Shown here in pieces: positions 18,106 to 26,502 of a stretch of 64,000 nt of DNA. A program made the position numbers and the translations under genes. This DNA comes from an uncultured Prevotellaceae bacterium (GTDB lineage Bacteria > Bacteroidota > Bacteroidia > Bacteroidales > Muribaculaceae), in contig ONJX01000025.1 of the NCBI GenBank assembly GCA_900318255.1, positions 16,201 to 80,200 on the forward strand, written 5' to 3'. Below the pieces are notes generated by a model. The model was not told the DNA's origin. It ran no database searches and saw only the letters and a program-made list of their open reading frames with translations. Positions within the stretch are counted from its first letter, which is position 1. Every line of letters begins with the position of its first letter.

Positions 18106-18366
18106 GACAAGAGGTCAAGAGGACAAGAAGACAAGAGGACAAGAAGACAAGAGGACAAGAAGACAAGATGACAAGAAGACAAGAGGACAAGAAGACAAGA
18201 TGACAAGAGGTCAAGAGGACAAGAAGACAAGAGGACAAGAAGACAAGAGGACAAGAGACGAGAGGACAAGAAGACAAGAGGACGAGAGACAAGAGACAAG
18301 AGGACGAGAGACAAGAGGACGAGAGACGAGAGGACAAGAAGACAAGAAGACAAGAGGACGAGGCAA
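18106..18366. repeat. Array of GACAAGAG-type octanucleotide repeats
   Basis: About 32 head-to-tail units, mostly 8 bases (GACAAGAG, GACAAGAA, GACGAGAG, GACAAGAT) with a few 7-base units (ACGAGAG, ACAAGAG). The plus strand is almost pure purine plus one C per unit. The array starts within 5 bases of a stop codon and ends in ACGAGGCAATAATAG. Sister arrays lie at 35453-35815 and 52663-52752. Minus-strand frames through it read as SSCPLVLL repeats and are not genes. The remaining bases to the ettA start hold TTAACA/CTTAACA short repeats (18410-18446). Confidence 0.9.
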
Positions 18367-18451
18367 TAATAGCCGTCAAACTTCACGGGCTAGGCACGCC
18401 TTGTACCTACTTAACATTTAACATTTTACACTTAACACTTAACATATAATT

Positions 18452-20146
18452 ATGGCAACTGTTGACGACAAGAAAATCATCTTCTCCATGGTGGGGGTGA
18501 GCAAGACAATTCAGCAAAACCAGAAACAAATTCTCAAGAATATCTATCTCTCCTTCTTCTATGGGGCAAAGATAGGCATCATTGGCCTCAATGGTGCAGG
18601 AAAATCGACGTTGATGAAAATCATCGCTGGCATCGAGAAGCAATATCAGGGCGAGGTGGTGTTTGCCCCTGGCTATAGTGTGGGCTACCTGCCTCAGGAT
18701 CCACAACTTGACCCTACTAAGACCGTGAAAGAGGTGGTTCAGGAAGGCGTGCAGCACATTGTTGATGCCCTCAAGGAATATGAGGAGATAAACCAGAAGT
18801 TTGGCCTGCCCGAGTATTATGAGGATGAAAACAAGATGAACGAGCTCTTCGCTCGCCAGGCAGAGTTGCAGGACATCATCGACGCTACCGACGCTTGGAA
18901 CCTCGACAGCCGCCTTGAGCGGGCAATGGATGCCCTGCGCTGTCCGCAAGGCGATGAGAGCACCGAGCACCTGAGTGGTGGCGAGCGGCGTCGAGTGGCA
19001 CTATGCCGACTGCTGTTGCAGAAGCCCGATGTGCTGTTGCTTGACGAGCCTACTAACCACCTCGATGCTGAGTCCATTGACTGGCTTGAGCAGCACTTGC
19101 AGCAGTATGAAGGCACTGTGATTGCCGTCACTCACGACCGCTACTTCCTCGACCATGTGGCGGGGTGGATCCTCGAGCTTGACCGCGGTGAGGGCATTCC
19201 CTGGCGCGGCAACTACAGCAGCTGGCTCGAGCAGAAGACCCTGCGACTGGCGCAAGAGGAGAAAACCGAGAGCAAGCGCCGCAAGACCCTGCAGCGTGAG
19301 CTTGAGTGGGTGCGCATGGCACCAAAGGCTCGTCAGGCCAAGGGCAAGGCGCGCCTCAACAGCTATGACAAGCTGCTCAACGAGAGCGTGAAGGAGAAAG
19401 AGGAGAAGCTCGAAATCTTTATCCCTAATGGGCCGCGTCTGGGCAACAAGGTGATAGAGGCACAGCATGTGGCCAAGGCCTTTGGCGACAAGTTGCTCTT
19501 CGACGACCTCAACTTCATGCTGCCGCCTAACGGCATAGTGGGAGTGATAGGACCCAACGGTGCCGGCAAGACCACTCTGTTCCGCTTGATTATGGGACTC
19601 GAGAAGCCCGACAGCGGCACCTTTGAGGTGGGCGAGACGGTAAAGGCCGTGTATGTTGACCAGCAGCACACCAGCATCGACCCCGAGAAGACCGTCTATG
19701 AGGTGATCTCGGGTGGGGTAGAGCTGCTGCGCATGGGAGGACGCGACGTGAACGCCCGCGCCTACCTGTCGCGTTTCAACTTCTCGGGCGTTGACCAGCA
19801 GAAGAAGTGTGGCGTGCTCAGCGGTGGCGAGCGCAACCGTCTGCAACTGGCATTGGCGCTCAAGGAAGAGGGCAACGTGCTGCTGCTCGATGAGCCCACT
19901 AACGACATCGACGTCAACACCCTGCGAGCCCTTGAGGAAGGTCTCGACGACTTCGCTGGCTGTGCGGTCATCATCAGCCACGACCGCTGGTTCCTCGACC
20001 GCATCTGCACCCACATCCTCGCCTTTGAGGGTGACAGTAATGTTTTCTTCTTTGAGGGTTCCTACTCCGAATATGAAGAAAACAAGCTCAAGCGCCTTGG
20101 GAAAGAAGAGCCCACTCGAGTGCGCTATCGCAAGCTCACCGACTGA
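18452..20146 (+). CDS. ettA: ABC-F ATPase EttA (energy-dependent translational throttle)
   Basis: A 564-residue soluble ABC-F protein with two ATP-binding cassettes. Cassette 1 has Walker A GLNGAGKST (about residue 47), signature LSGGERRRVAL and Walker B LLLDEPTNHLD. Cassette 2 has GPNGAGKTT (about 365), LSGGERNRLQLA and LLLDEPTNDID. The extended arm insertion after Walker A of the first cassette and the linker between the domains match EttA, which binds the ribosomal E site and gates entry into elongation according to ATP/ADP. Length and the start MATVDDKKIIFSMVGVSK fit family members. It ends at a strong terminator at 20245-20285. Confidence 0.93.
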   Translation: MATVDDKKIIFSMVGVSKTIQQNQKQILKNIYLSFFYGAKIGIIGLNGAGKSTLMKIIAGIEKQYQGEVVFAPGYSVGYLPQDPQLDPTKTVKEVVQEGVQHIVDALKEYEEINQKFGLPEYYEDENKMNELFARQAELQDIIDATDAWNLDSRLERAMDALRCPQGDESTEHLSGGERRRVALCRLLLQKPDVLLLDEPTNHLDAESIDWLEQHLQQYEGTVIAVTHDRYFLDHVAGWILELDRGEGIPWRGNYSSWLEQKTLRLAQEEKTESKRRKTLQRELEWVRMAPKARQAKGKARLNSYDKLLNESVKEKEEKLEIFIPNGPRLGNKVIEAQHVAKAFGDKLLFDDLNFMLPPNGIVGVIGPNGAGKTTLFRLIMGLEKPDSGTFEVGETVKAVYVDQQHTSIDPEKTVYEVISGGVELLRMGGRDVNARAYLSRFNFSGVDQQKKCGVLSGGERNRLQLALALKEEGNVLLLDEPTNDIDVNTLRALEEGLDDFAGCAVIISHDRWFLDRICTHILAFEGDSNVFFFEGSYSEYEENKLKRLGKEEPTRVRYRKLTD

Positions 20147-20244
20147 TAATGTGGTATTTATCCCATCCTGTTTCTTTAACCAAATGGCCAATAGAGGGTC
20201 CTATGTGTGTGGTTGACTTTATAGGTGGTATAAGATTACATAGC

Positions 20245-20285
20245 AAATGAAACAATGGGGTCAGACCCCGTTGTTTCATTTTTTT
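20245..20285 (+). terminator. Terminator of ettA, formed by a GGGGTCAGACCCC repeat
   Basis: AAATGAAACAA pairs with TTGTTTCATTT and GGGGT with ACCCC around a CAG loop (one G-T pair between), followed by T residues. The same 29-base core recurs in decayed form at 20431-20459, so this terminator seems to derive from a dispersed repeat. Confidence 0.75.
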
Positions 20286-20459
20286 GGTGGTTGGTGGTGT
20301 CGCCTCAGGCGACGGGGGGCGGATTGGTTATGTTCCGTGGGTGCCGAGTGCTTCAGTCGCCTGTGGCTCCTTCGTCACTCGGTACCCACGGTTACTCAGA
20401 GGTCAGCCTTTGGCTGAAACCTGGCATTTTGAAACAATGGGGTCAGACTCCGATGTTTC
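20249..20459. repeat. REP/MITE-like segment bounded by two GGGGTCAGAC palindromes
   Basis: Two copies of a 29-base imperfect palindrome beginning GAAACAATGGGGTCAGAC (20249-20277 and 20431-20459) bound 153 bases of hairpins: GTCGCCT/AGGCGAC (20299-20313) and a 15-base arm pair CGTGGGTGCCGAGTG (20336-20350) with its near-perfect complement at 20376-20390. A 30-base stretch at 20390-20419 recurs with one mismatch at 26844-26873. No transposase is present. Confidence 0.6.
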
Positions 20460-20493
20460 TAAAAAGGCGATTAAGGCAATGCTTGGAAATAAT

Positions 20494-20527
20494 GATAACG
20501 GCTCACCGTCATTGATGAGCCGTTATC
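20494..20527 (-). terminator. Terminator-like hairpin downstream of pgk
   Basis: GATAACGGCTCA (20494-20505) and TGAGCCGTTATC (20516-20527) form a 12-base perfect stem, 21 bases beyond the pgk stop on the minus strand. The T-tract after it is poor (ATTATTTCC). Confidence 0.6.
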
Positions 20528-20548
20528 TGTTAGTATGAGAGTAAATGA

Positions 20549-21802
20549 TTACTCGCCCTTGATGGCTGCTACGCCTGGGAGGACTTTGCCCTCGATGGCT
20601 TCGAGCATGGCGCCACCACCAGTCGAGACGTAAGACACCTGGTCGGCGAGACCGAACTTGTTGACAGCAGCCACCGAGTCGCCGCCGCCCACGAGCGAGT
20701 AGGCACCGTTCTTGGTAGCCTCGGCAACGTACTTGGCGATTTCGCCAGTGCCCTTAGCAAAGTTTTCAAACTCAAACACTCCCACTGGTCCGTTCCACAA
20801 GATGGTCTTGCTCTTCATGATGATTTCTTTCCACAAAGCTAGCGAAGCGGGGCTGGCGTCCATGCCTTCCCAGCCGTCCTCAATGTTGTGTGTGTCGAAG
20901 ATGCGCTGCTCGGTGTCGTTCTTGAACTCACGGCCAGCAACAGTGGCAACCGAGAGCTGCACATGCACGCCTTTCTTCTTAGCCTCGGCGAGCACGTTGA
21001 GGGCCTCGGGCATGAGGTCGTCCTCATGTAGCGAGTTGCCTATCTTGCCACCTTCGGCTTTGAAGAATGTGAATCCCATGCCGCCGCCAATGATGAGGTT
21101 GTCAACCTTGTCGAGCAGGTTCTTGATGACGGCGAGCTTCGACGACACCTTGCTGCCGCCAATGATGGCGGTGAAGGGGTGCTGAGCATTCTTGAGCACA
21201 TTGTCGATGGCGGTCACCTCTTTCTCCATGAGCAGTCCCAGCATCTTGTTGTCGTCGTCAAAATAGTCGGCGATGACGGCAGTCGAGGCATGACGGCGGT
21301 GAGCGGTGCCAAAGGCGTCATTCACATAGCAGTCGGCATAGCTGGCGAGAGTCTTGGCAAACTCGGCCTGGCGGGTCTTCATCTCCTTCTTGGCGGCGTC
21401 ATAGCCAGGGTCTTCCTTGTCGATACCCACTGGCTTACCTTCCTCCTCGGGATAGAAGCGCAGGTTCTCGAGCAGCAGCACTTCACCGGGCTTGAGGGCA
21501 GCGGCAGCGTCGGCTGCCTTGGCGCAGTCGGGTGCAAATTTCACCTCTGTGCCCAGAGCTGCGGCCACGTCGCCGGTAATCTGGCTCAGAGAGAGCTTGG
21601 CGTTTACTTTGCCTTTAGGCTTGCCCATGTGAGACATCACCACAAGAGCTCCGCCGTCGGCAAGAATCTTCTTGAGGGTGGGCAACGCGCCTCGAATGCG
21701 GGTGTCGTCGGTTATCTTACCCTCCTCATTTAGAGGAACATTGAAATCAACACGCACGATTGCCTTCTTACCGGCAAAGTTGTAATCATTAAAATTAGCC
21801 AT
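20549..21802 (-). CDS. pgk: Phosphoglycerate kinase
   Basis: A 417-residue glycolytic enzyme that transfers phosphate from 1,3-bisphosphoglycerate to ADP. The N-terminal substrate-binding RVDFNVPL (residues 18-25), the basic-patch region [23 protein letters not shown] near 210, the hinge segment [11 protein letters not shown] near 325, and the nucleotide-binding [12 protein letters not shown] and [13 protein letters not shown] at the C-terminus are all present. Length is typical. The gene is monocistronic, with one of the best promoters in the window (TTTG-N20-TAACTTTG) just upstream and a hairpin downstream. Confidence 0.97.
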   Translation of the reverse strand: MANFNDYNFAGKKAIVRVDFNVPLNEEGKITDDTRIRGALPTLKKILADGGALVVMSHMGKPKGKVNAKLSLSQITGDVAAALGTEVKFAPDCAKAADAAAALKPGEVLLLENLRFYPEEEGKPVGIDKEDPGYDAAKKEMKTRQAEFAKTLASYADCYVNDAFGTAHRRHASTAVIADYFDDDNKMLGLLMEKEVTAIDNVLKNAQHPFTAIIGGSKVSSKLAVIKNLLDKVDNLIIGGGMGFTFFKAEGGKIGNSLHEDDLMPEALNVLAEAKKKGVHVQLSVATVAGREFKNDTEQRIFDTHNIEDGWEGMDASPASLALWKEIIMKSKTILWNGPVGVFEFENFAKGTGEIAKYVAEATKNGAYSLVGGGDSVAAVNKFGLADQVSYVSTGGGAMLEAIEGKVLPGVAAIKGE

Positions 21803-21846
21803 TTTGAAAAATTATTATAAATTATTACCTAATTGATTTTATTTTG

Positions 21847-21878
21847 CAAAGTTAATAAAAAGAATTGCAATGAGCAAA
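21847..21878 (-). promoter_or_regulatory. pgk promoter, TTTG-N20-TAACTTTG
   Basis: On the minus strand a -33 TTTG (21878-21875) and a -7 TAACTTTG (21854-21847) are separated by exactly 20 bases, the Bacteroidetes housekeeping arrangement. The start codon is 44 bases downstream. Confidence 0.8.
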
Positions 21879-21902
21879 TTTGTTTCGTTGAACTAACTCT
21901 TA

Positions 21903-23012
21903 TCAAAGTTCTGCCTCTTTGAGTTTCTCGGCGTTTTCGGCCACGATGAGGTGGTCAATGCAGTCCTGTATGTCGCCATCCATAAAAGCAGGCAGGTTGT
22001 AAATGGTGTAACCTATGCGATGGTCGGTGATGCGCCCCTGGGGGTAGTTGTAGGTGCGAATCTTTGCCGAGCGGTCGCCGGTGCTCACCAGTGTCTTGCG
22101 TCGGCTGGCGATGTCATCGACATACTTCTGGTGCTCCTTGTCGTAGATGAAGGTGCGCAGGCGCGCCAGAGCGCGCTCCTTGTTCTTGGGCTGGTCGCGG
22201 GTCTCGGTACACTCGATGAGGATTTCCTGGTCCTCGCCAGTGTTGGGGTTGTTCCACATGTAGCGCAGGCGCACTCCCGAGTTCACCTTGTTCACGTTTT
22301 GGCCGCCGGCGCCACTTGAACGGAAGTAGTCCCACTTGATTTCGCCTTCATTAATCTCAATATCAAAAGGCTCGGCTTCGGGCAGGATAGCCACGCTCGC
22401 TGCCGAGGTGTGCACTCTTCCCTGGGTCTCGGTCACTGGCACACGCTGCACGCGGTGCACGCCGCTCTCATACTTGAGTGTGCCATACACGCCATTGCCC
22501 GTGACACTGAACACGATTTCTTTGTAGCCTCCTGCAGCACCCTCGCTGCACGAAGACATCTCTATCTTCCATCCCTTGCTCTCGCAGTAGCGGGTGTACA
22601 TGCGTGCCAGGTCGCCAGCAAAGAGGGCCGCCTCGTCGCCGCCCGTGCCGCCGCGTATCTCGATGATGGCGTTCTTCGAGTCCTCGGGATCTTCGGGAAT
22701 GAGTAGCAGTTTTATCTTTTCCTCAAGTTTAGGGATTTCCTGCTGGTTGGCTTCGATTTCTTCACGAGCCATGGCTCGCAGCTCCTCGTCGCTCTCGCTG
22801 GCGAGTAGTTCCTTAGCATCCTCTAAATCTTGTAATTTCTTCTTATAGTCATGAGTCACAGCAAGCAGGTTCTCAAGGCTTTTATACTCCTTGCTGAGCT
22901 TCACATATCGCTTTTGGTCGGCGATGACTGCTGGGTCGGTGATAAGAGTCTGAATCTCCTCAAAACGTGCGTCAAGACCCTCCAGCCGCTCTAATAATGT
23001 GTTATTTGCCAT
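21903..23012 (-). CDS. prfA: Peptide chain release factor 1
   Basis: A 369-residue class-I release factor acting at UAA/UAG stop codons. The catalytic GGQ sits in SSGAGGQNVNKVNSGVRL (about residue 240); the helical N-terminal domain and the codon-recognition domain are complete. I start it at the ATG 23012-23010 (MANNTLLERLEGLDARF). An in-frame TTG eight codons upstream would overlap a -7 box (TACCTTTG on the minus strand, 23041-23034), so it is very likely untranscribed. Length and start agree with the family. Confidence 0.93.
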   Translation of the reverse strand: MANNTLLERLEGLDARFEEIQTLITDPAVIADQKRYVKLSKEYKSLENLLAVTHDYKKKLQDLEDAKELLASESDEELRAMAREEIEANQQEIPKLEEKIKLLLIPEDPEDSKNAIIEIRGGTGGDEAALFAGDLARMYTRYCESKGWKIEMSSCSEGAAGGYKEIVFSVTGNGVYGTLKYESGVHRVQRVPVTETQGRVHTSAASVAILPEAEPFDIEINEGEIKWDYFRSSGAGGQNVNKVNSGVRLRYMWNNPNTGEDQEILIECTETRDQPKNKERALARLRTFIYDKEHQKYVDDIASRRKTLVSTGDRSAKIRTYNYPQGRITDHRIGYTIYNLPAFMDGDIQDCIDHLIVAENAEKLKEAEL

Positions 23013-23033
23013 ATATGACGTTATTTTTGGCTG

Positions 23034-23041
23034 CAAAGGTA
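23034..23041 (-). promoter_or_regulatory. prfA -7 box TACCTTTG
   Basis: The minus strand reads TACCTTTG 21 bases before the prfA ATG. It rules out the in-frame upstream TTG as a start. No -33 TTTG is visible at 20 bases. Confidence 0.55.
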
Positions 23042-23188
23042 GTGTTTTTAAGTGATAAATGTTAAGTTTTAAGTGTTAAGTTTCGTTTTTGTATTCACAT
23101 TTTAAGGACATGGCTACATTGGCGGATGGCGATTCGGGGGCGATTTCCTCAGATTTCCTCAAAATTGACTAAAAGAATAAGTCTATGC

Positions 23189-23218
23189 TTTGAGTTTAGG
23201 AAAAAAGTCGTAATTTTG
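23189..23218 (+). promoter_or_regulatory. Promoter of the kinase gene, TTTG-N18-TAATTTTG
   Basis: TTTG (23189-23192) and TAATTTTG (23211-23218) are 18 bases apart, close to the usual 19-21. The ATG follows 31 bases after the -7 box. Confidence 0.6.
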
Positions 23219-23249
23219 TAGTTTGATTGAAAGTGACTTGTAAAAAACT

Positions 23250-25124
23250 ATGGCCGATAACAAAGAATATGAGTGGGCTCTACCCATAGGAACTACCATT
23301 AACGGAGGTCAGTACCCTTATGAGGTCGTTGATGTGCTTGGGCATGGCGGCTTTGGCATCACATATAAGGTGAAGGCGCGTGTCACTCTCCACCACATCA
23401 AGGTGGATGTGTTTTTTGCCTTGAAAGAGTATTTTCCAACTGGCTGCTGGCGTGGCGGAGACGGTGCGACAATGGAATACTCGCCATCACTTGCCAACGA
23501 CACTAAAACGGGACTCAAGGACTTTATCACTGAAGGCAACCGATTGCAGAAAATCTGTAATGTAACCCCCAATATCGTGAACGTGAACGAGGTATTCCAA
23601 GCCAACGGTACCGCCTATTTCGTTATGGAATACCTTTCGGGTGGCGACCTTAGGCAGATGGTTCGCAACAATGGTGCTCCTTTAAGTGAGGCGGCGATGA
23701 TGAGCATCCTCAACCCTATTGCCAGAGCAATAGATGCCGTGCACCAGAACCATATCCTGCACCTCGACATCAAGCCCGAGAACATCGTCATGCGCCAGGG
23801 CGACGACGGCACGCCCCAGGTGCCGGTGCTCATCGACTTTGGCATCGCCGTGCACTTCGACAGCCGCGGCAAGCCCACCACCACGCATCCCACCAAGGGC
23901 GTGACGCCCGGCTACTCGCCCGCCGAGCAATATGCCGGCGTCAAGCGCTTTGAGCCGCGCTTCGACATCTACTCGCTCAGCGCCACTTGCTACTATATGC
24001 TCACCGGCAAGGACCCGCTTGAAGCCTTTGAGGTTGACGAGAACGCCATTCTCGCCGAGCTCACCCCGCTGGTGAGCAAGCGCACTTGCGACGCTATCAT
24101 GCGTGGCATGTCACGCATGGCCGGCGCGCGGCCTGCCAGTGTGGCAGAGTTTCTCAAGAGCTTCAACGAGAGTAATGCCCTGGCCATTGGCACCGTGGTG
24201 CCCGGCACGGCTTGCCGCTACATGATAAAGATGGTAATCGACGAGACACCCGGCTATGTCCACTACCAGGCCTCGCCGGCTGGCGGCGACGAGCGTGAGC
24301 GCGACCCCAACCGCACGCGCGACATGCGCAACCGCGGCAACCGGTCGAGGCTCTACGACCTCTATGAGCAGCTCAATGACGGCAAGCGCATCGCCGCCGG
24401 TGATGAGCCACGGTCCTGGAGCCTGCCGCTGCTCGACAAGGCTCGCTACACTCCCATGCAGTGGGGCGTGCAGATGTTGAAGGGTGGCGGCGTGAGCAGC
24501 GAGTATTTCATCGTCGAGGGCACCCAGTATCTGGCACTGTGCGAGGGCTACAAAGCACCGCCGCGGCAGCGCAAGCCACGCAAGGAAAAGGAAGAACGCT
24601 CCGAACAGCTCATCATCATGAGGCAAAAAGCGAAGCGATGGCTCAAGATTGCACTCCTGGCCACGGCAATCGCAGCACTGACGGCGCTGGCCGTGTGGGG
24701 CGTGACAAAGCTATTAAGCAACAAGGACGACGACACCTCACAGCAAAGCGACGAGCCATCAACTGAGGTTTTGAACGATTCTATCCCTGCTGCTGACGAT
24801 GCCGCCGCTGCCGTGACTCCCAATGTCAATCCCAAACCCGAGGAAGTGACAACCACCACCACTGTGCAGGAGGAGCCCAAAGCGGTAGAGAAGAAAGAAA
24901 CTCCTAAAGTGGAAGAAACTCCTAAGCCGCAGGATAAACCTAAGGTGCAGGAAAAACCTAAAACTGAGGAAATAATACCTAAGGTGGTGGAGAAACCCAA
25001 GAAGGAGGAAACCACCACCGACGATAATGCCTATCGCGACAAAGCTTCTCTTATAACTAAGGCGCGCCGCGGCGACAAAAAAGCGCAAGAGATATGCGAC
25101 TTGCGAGGCATACCCTGGAAGTGA
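23250..25124 (+). CDS. Membrane-anchored Ser/Thr protein kinase (Hanks type)
   Basis: A 624-residue protein. The kinase domain covers about residues 15-310: glycine loop LGHGGFGITYK (about 30), the ATP-binding lysine in FALKEYF, catalytic loop HLDIKPENIVM (about 170) and DFGIA (about 196). The catalytic loop has HLD in place of HRD, so it is a non-RD kinase that may not need activation-loop phosphorylation. A single membrane span (about 464-486) is followed by a Pro/Lys/Glu-rich tail with PKVEETPKPQDKPKV-type repeats, presumably outside the cytoplasm. A perfect 39-base palindrome follows the gene. Its neighbour is a variable-region-like protein, so it might signal to or regulate that system; this is inference. 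Confidence 0.88.
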   Translation: MADNKEYEWALPIGTTINGGQYPYEVVDVLGHGGFGITYKVKARVTLHHIKVDVFFALKEYFPTGCWRGGDGATMEYSPSLANDTKTGLKDFITEGNRLQKICNVTPNIVNVNEVFQANGTAYFVMEYLSGGDLRQMVRNNGAPLSEAAMMSILNPIARAIDAVHQNHILHLDIKPENIVMRQGDDGTPQVPVLIDFGIAVHFDSRGKPTTTHPTKGVTPGYSPAEQYAGVKRFEPRFDIYSLSATCYYMLTGKDPLEAFEVDENAILAELTPLVSKRTCDAIMRGMSRMAGARPASVAEFLKSFNESNALAIGTVVPGTACRYMIKMVIDETPGYVHYQASPAGGDERERDPNRTRDMRNRGNRSRLYDLYEQLNDGKRIAAGDEPRSWSLPLLDKARYTPMQWGVQMLKGGGVSSEYFIVEGTQYLALCEGYKAPPRQRKPRKEKEERSEQLIIMRQKAKRWLKIALLATAIAALTALAVWGVTKLLSNKDDDTSQQSDEPSTEVLNDSIPAADDAAAAVTPNVNPKPEEVTTTTTVQEEPKAVEKKETPKVEETPKPQDKPKVQEKPKTEEIIPKVVEKPKKEETTTDDNAYRDKASLITKARRGDKKAQEICDLRGIPWK

Positions 25125-25134
25125 TGGTTTTATT

Positions 25135-25173
25135 CAAGTCTATAAAGCTTTAACTTAAAGCTTTATAGACTTG
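25135..25173. terminator. 39-base perfect palindrome after the kinase gene
   Basis: CAAGTCTATAAAGCTTTAA (25135-25153) and its exact complement (25155-25173) flank a single C. It could fold as a strong hairpin ending transcription of the kinase gene but lacks a T-tract. Heptamer-like GGTTAGA/GCGGATA repeats follow (25175-25216). Confidence 0.5.
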
Positions 25174-25275
25174 AAGGTTAGAGGTTAGATGTTAGCGGAT
25201 AGCGGATAGGGGTTAGAGAACAAAGTTCATGGATTTTTTTACTGTAGAATTTTGAATTAAACGAATAAAATAATT

Positions 25276-26343
25276 ATGAAAAAATCATTATTCATCTTAT
25301 CACTGATGCTCGTGGTGGCGGTGGCTGCTGTGGCGGCTACGTTCAGCGAGATCAAGGAGCAAGCCCTCCTTGGCGACCGCGAGGCGATGTATCAGCTCTC
25401 GAAGTGCTACATGGAAGGCAACGGCGTGGCAGCCGACTATGACCGGTCGGACTACTGGCTCGAGCGCGCTGCCAGGGAGGGGCAGCCCGACGCCAAGAGG
25501 GTGCTTGACCTGATGGGAGGAAAAACCGAGCTCTCTTCATCGAAGCGCGCGCAGCTGGCGGCCGAGGAGAAGCGCGAGCGCGAGCGTCTGCTCGCCGAGC
25601 GCCAGCGCGGCAACAACGGCGGCTCCACCGTCACACCTCCCGCCACCGGCGGCAACCTCACGTTCACGGTCAATGGCGTGTCGTTAACGATGGTGGCGGT
25701 GCCAGGCGGCACGTTCACCATGGGCGCCACCAGCGAGCAGGGCAGCGACGCTTTTGATGGCGAGAAACCCGCCCACAGCGTGACCTTGAGGTCGTTCTAC
25801 ATCGGCCAGACCGAGGTGACGCAGGAGCTGTGGCAGGCGGTGCTGGGCAACAATCCGAGTTACAAGAAGGGTGCGAAGCTACCAGTGGAGCGGGTGAGCT
25901 GGGACGACTGCCAGGAGTTCATTCGCAAGCTGAACCAGATGACCGGCAAGAACTTCCGCCTTCCCACCGAGGCCGAGTGGGAGTACGCCGCCCGCGGTGG
26001 CAACCGCAGTCGGGGCTACAAGTACAGCGGCAGCAACAACATTGGAGATGTGGCGTGGTACGGTGACAAAATCGGCAGCAGCACCCATGAAGTCGCCACC
26101 AAGCGTGCCAACGAGCTTGGTCTCTACGACATGAGCGGCAACGTGTGGGAGTGGTGCAGCGACTGGTATGGCAGCTATAGCAGCAGTGCGCAGACCAACC
26201 CCACTGGCCCCAGTTCGGGCTCTTTGCGCGTGTTCCGTGGCGGCGGCTGGGGCGACTTCGCGGGGTTCTGCCGCGTGTCGGGCCGCAACCGCCGCTCGCC
26301 CGGCGACCGCGGCAACGGCGTCGGCTTGCGCCTCGCCCTATAG
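25276..26343 (+). CDS. Sel1/formylglycine-enzyme-fold surface protein with DGR-like variable C-terminus
   Basis: A 355-residue exported protein: signal peptide (MKKSLFILSLMLVVAVAAVAA), a Sel1-like repeat (about 28-80), a charged linker, then an FGE-sulfatase/C-type-lectin-fold domain (about 130-355) with typical segments GGTFTMGA, FYIGQTEVTQELWQAV, LPTEAEWEYAARGG and DMSGNVWEWCSDWYG. The last 45 residues follow the DGR-target pattern RVxRGGxWxxxAxxCRVSxRxxxxPxxRxxxxGLRLA. In DNA 26221-26339 only 6 of 119 bases are A, and nearly all codons at the variable sites end in C (GGC, GAC, TTC, CGC, AAC), as expected if AAC codons of a template had been mutated at adenines. Catalytic formylglycine-enzyme function is unlikely; ligand display is the better guess. 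Confidence 0.8.
   Translation: MKKSLFILSLMLVVAVAAVAATFSEIKEQALLGDREAMYQLSKCYMEGNGVAADYDRSDYWLERAAREGQPDAKRVLDLMGGKTELSSSKRAQLAAEEKRERERLLAERQRGNNGGSTVTPPATGGNLTFTVNGVSLTMVAVPGGTFTMGATSEQGSDAFDGEKPAHSVTLRSFYIGQTEVTQELWQAVLGNNPSYKKGAKLPVERVSWDDCQEFIRKLNQMTGKNFRLPTEAEWEYAARGGNRSRGYKYSGSNNIGDVAWYGDKIGSSTHEVATKRANELGLYDMSGNVWEWCSDWYGSYSSSAQTNPTGPSSGSLRVFRGGGWGDFAGFCRVSGRNRRSPGDRGNGVGLRLAL
26221..26339 (+). repeat. Candidate DGR variable region (adenine-depleted)
   Basis: The 3' end of the FGE-fold gene holds 6 adenines in 119 bases and ends in an A-free GC-rich run (about 26317-26339) where an IMH element would sit. No template repeat or reverse transcriptase is found in this window, so a trans or lost DGR would have to be the source. 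Confidence 0.5.
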
Positions 26344-26362
26344 TTCGCTCTCTCAGAAAAAA

Positions 26363-26442
26363 CTCGCATTTCCTGGATTTTGCCAAAAAAGGCGAGGAGC
26401 GCCAGCCCGAGCCGTAAAAAGGCAAAATCCAGGAAATGCGAG
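26363..26442. repeat. 22-base perfect inverted repeat after the variable region
   Basis: The arms are 26363-26384 and 26421-26442 (CTCGCATTTCCTGG... and its exact complement), with a 36-base GC-rich loop. It starts 20 bases after the FGE-fold gene stop. It could be a terminator without T-tract, a DGR-associated hairpin, or the ends of a small element. Confidence 0.75.
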
Positions 26443-26502
26443 GGGGTAGGCTATACATTTCATACGCCCGAGCGTAGCGAGGGCGAAAAATTTTTGGGAG
26501 AT

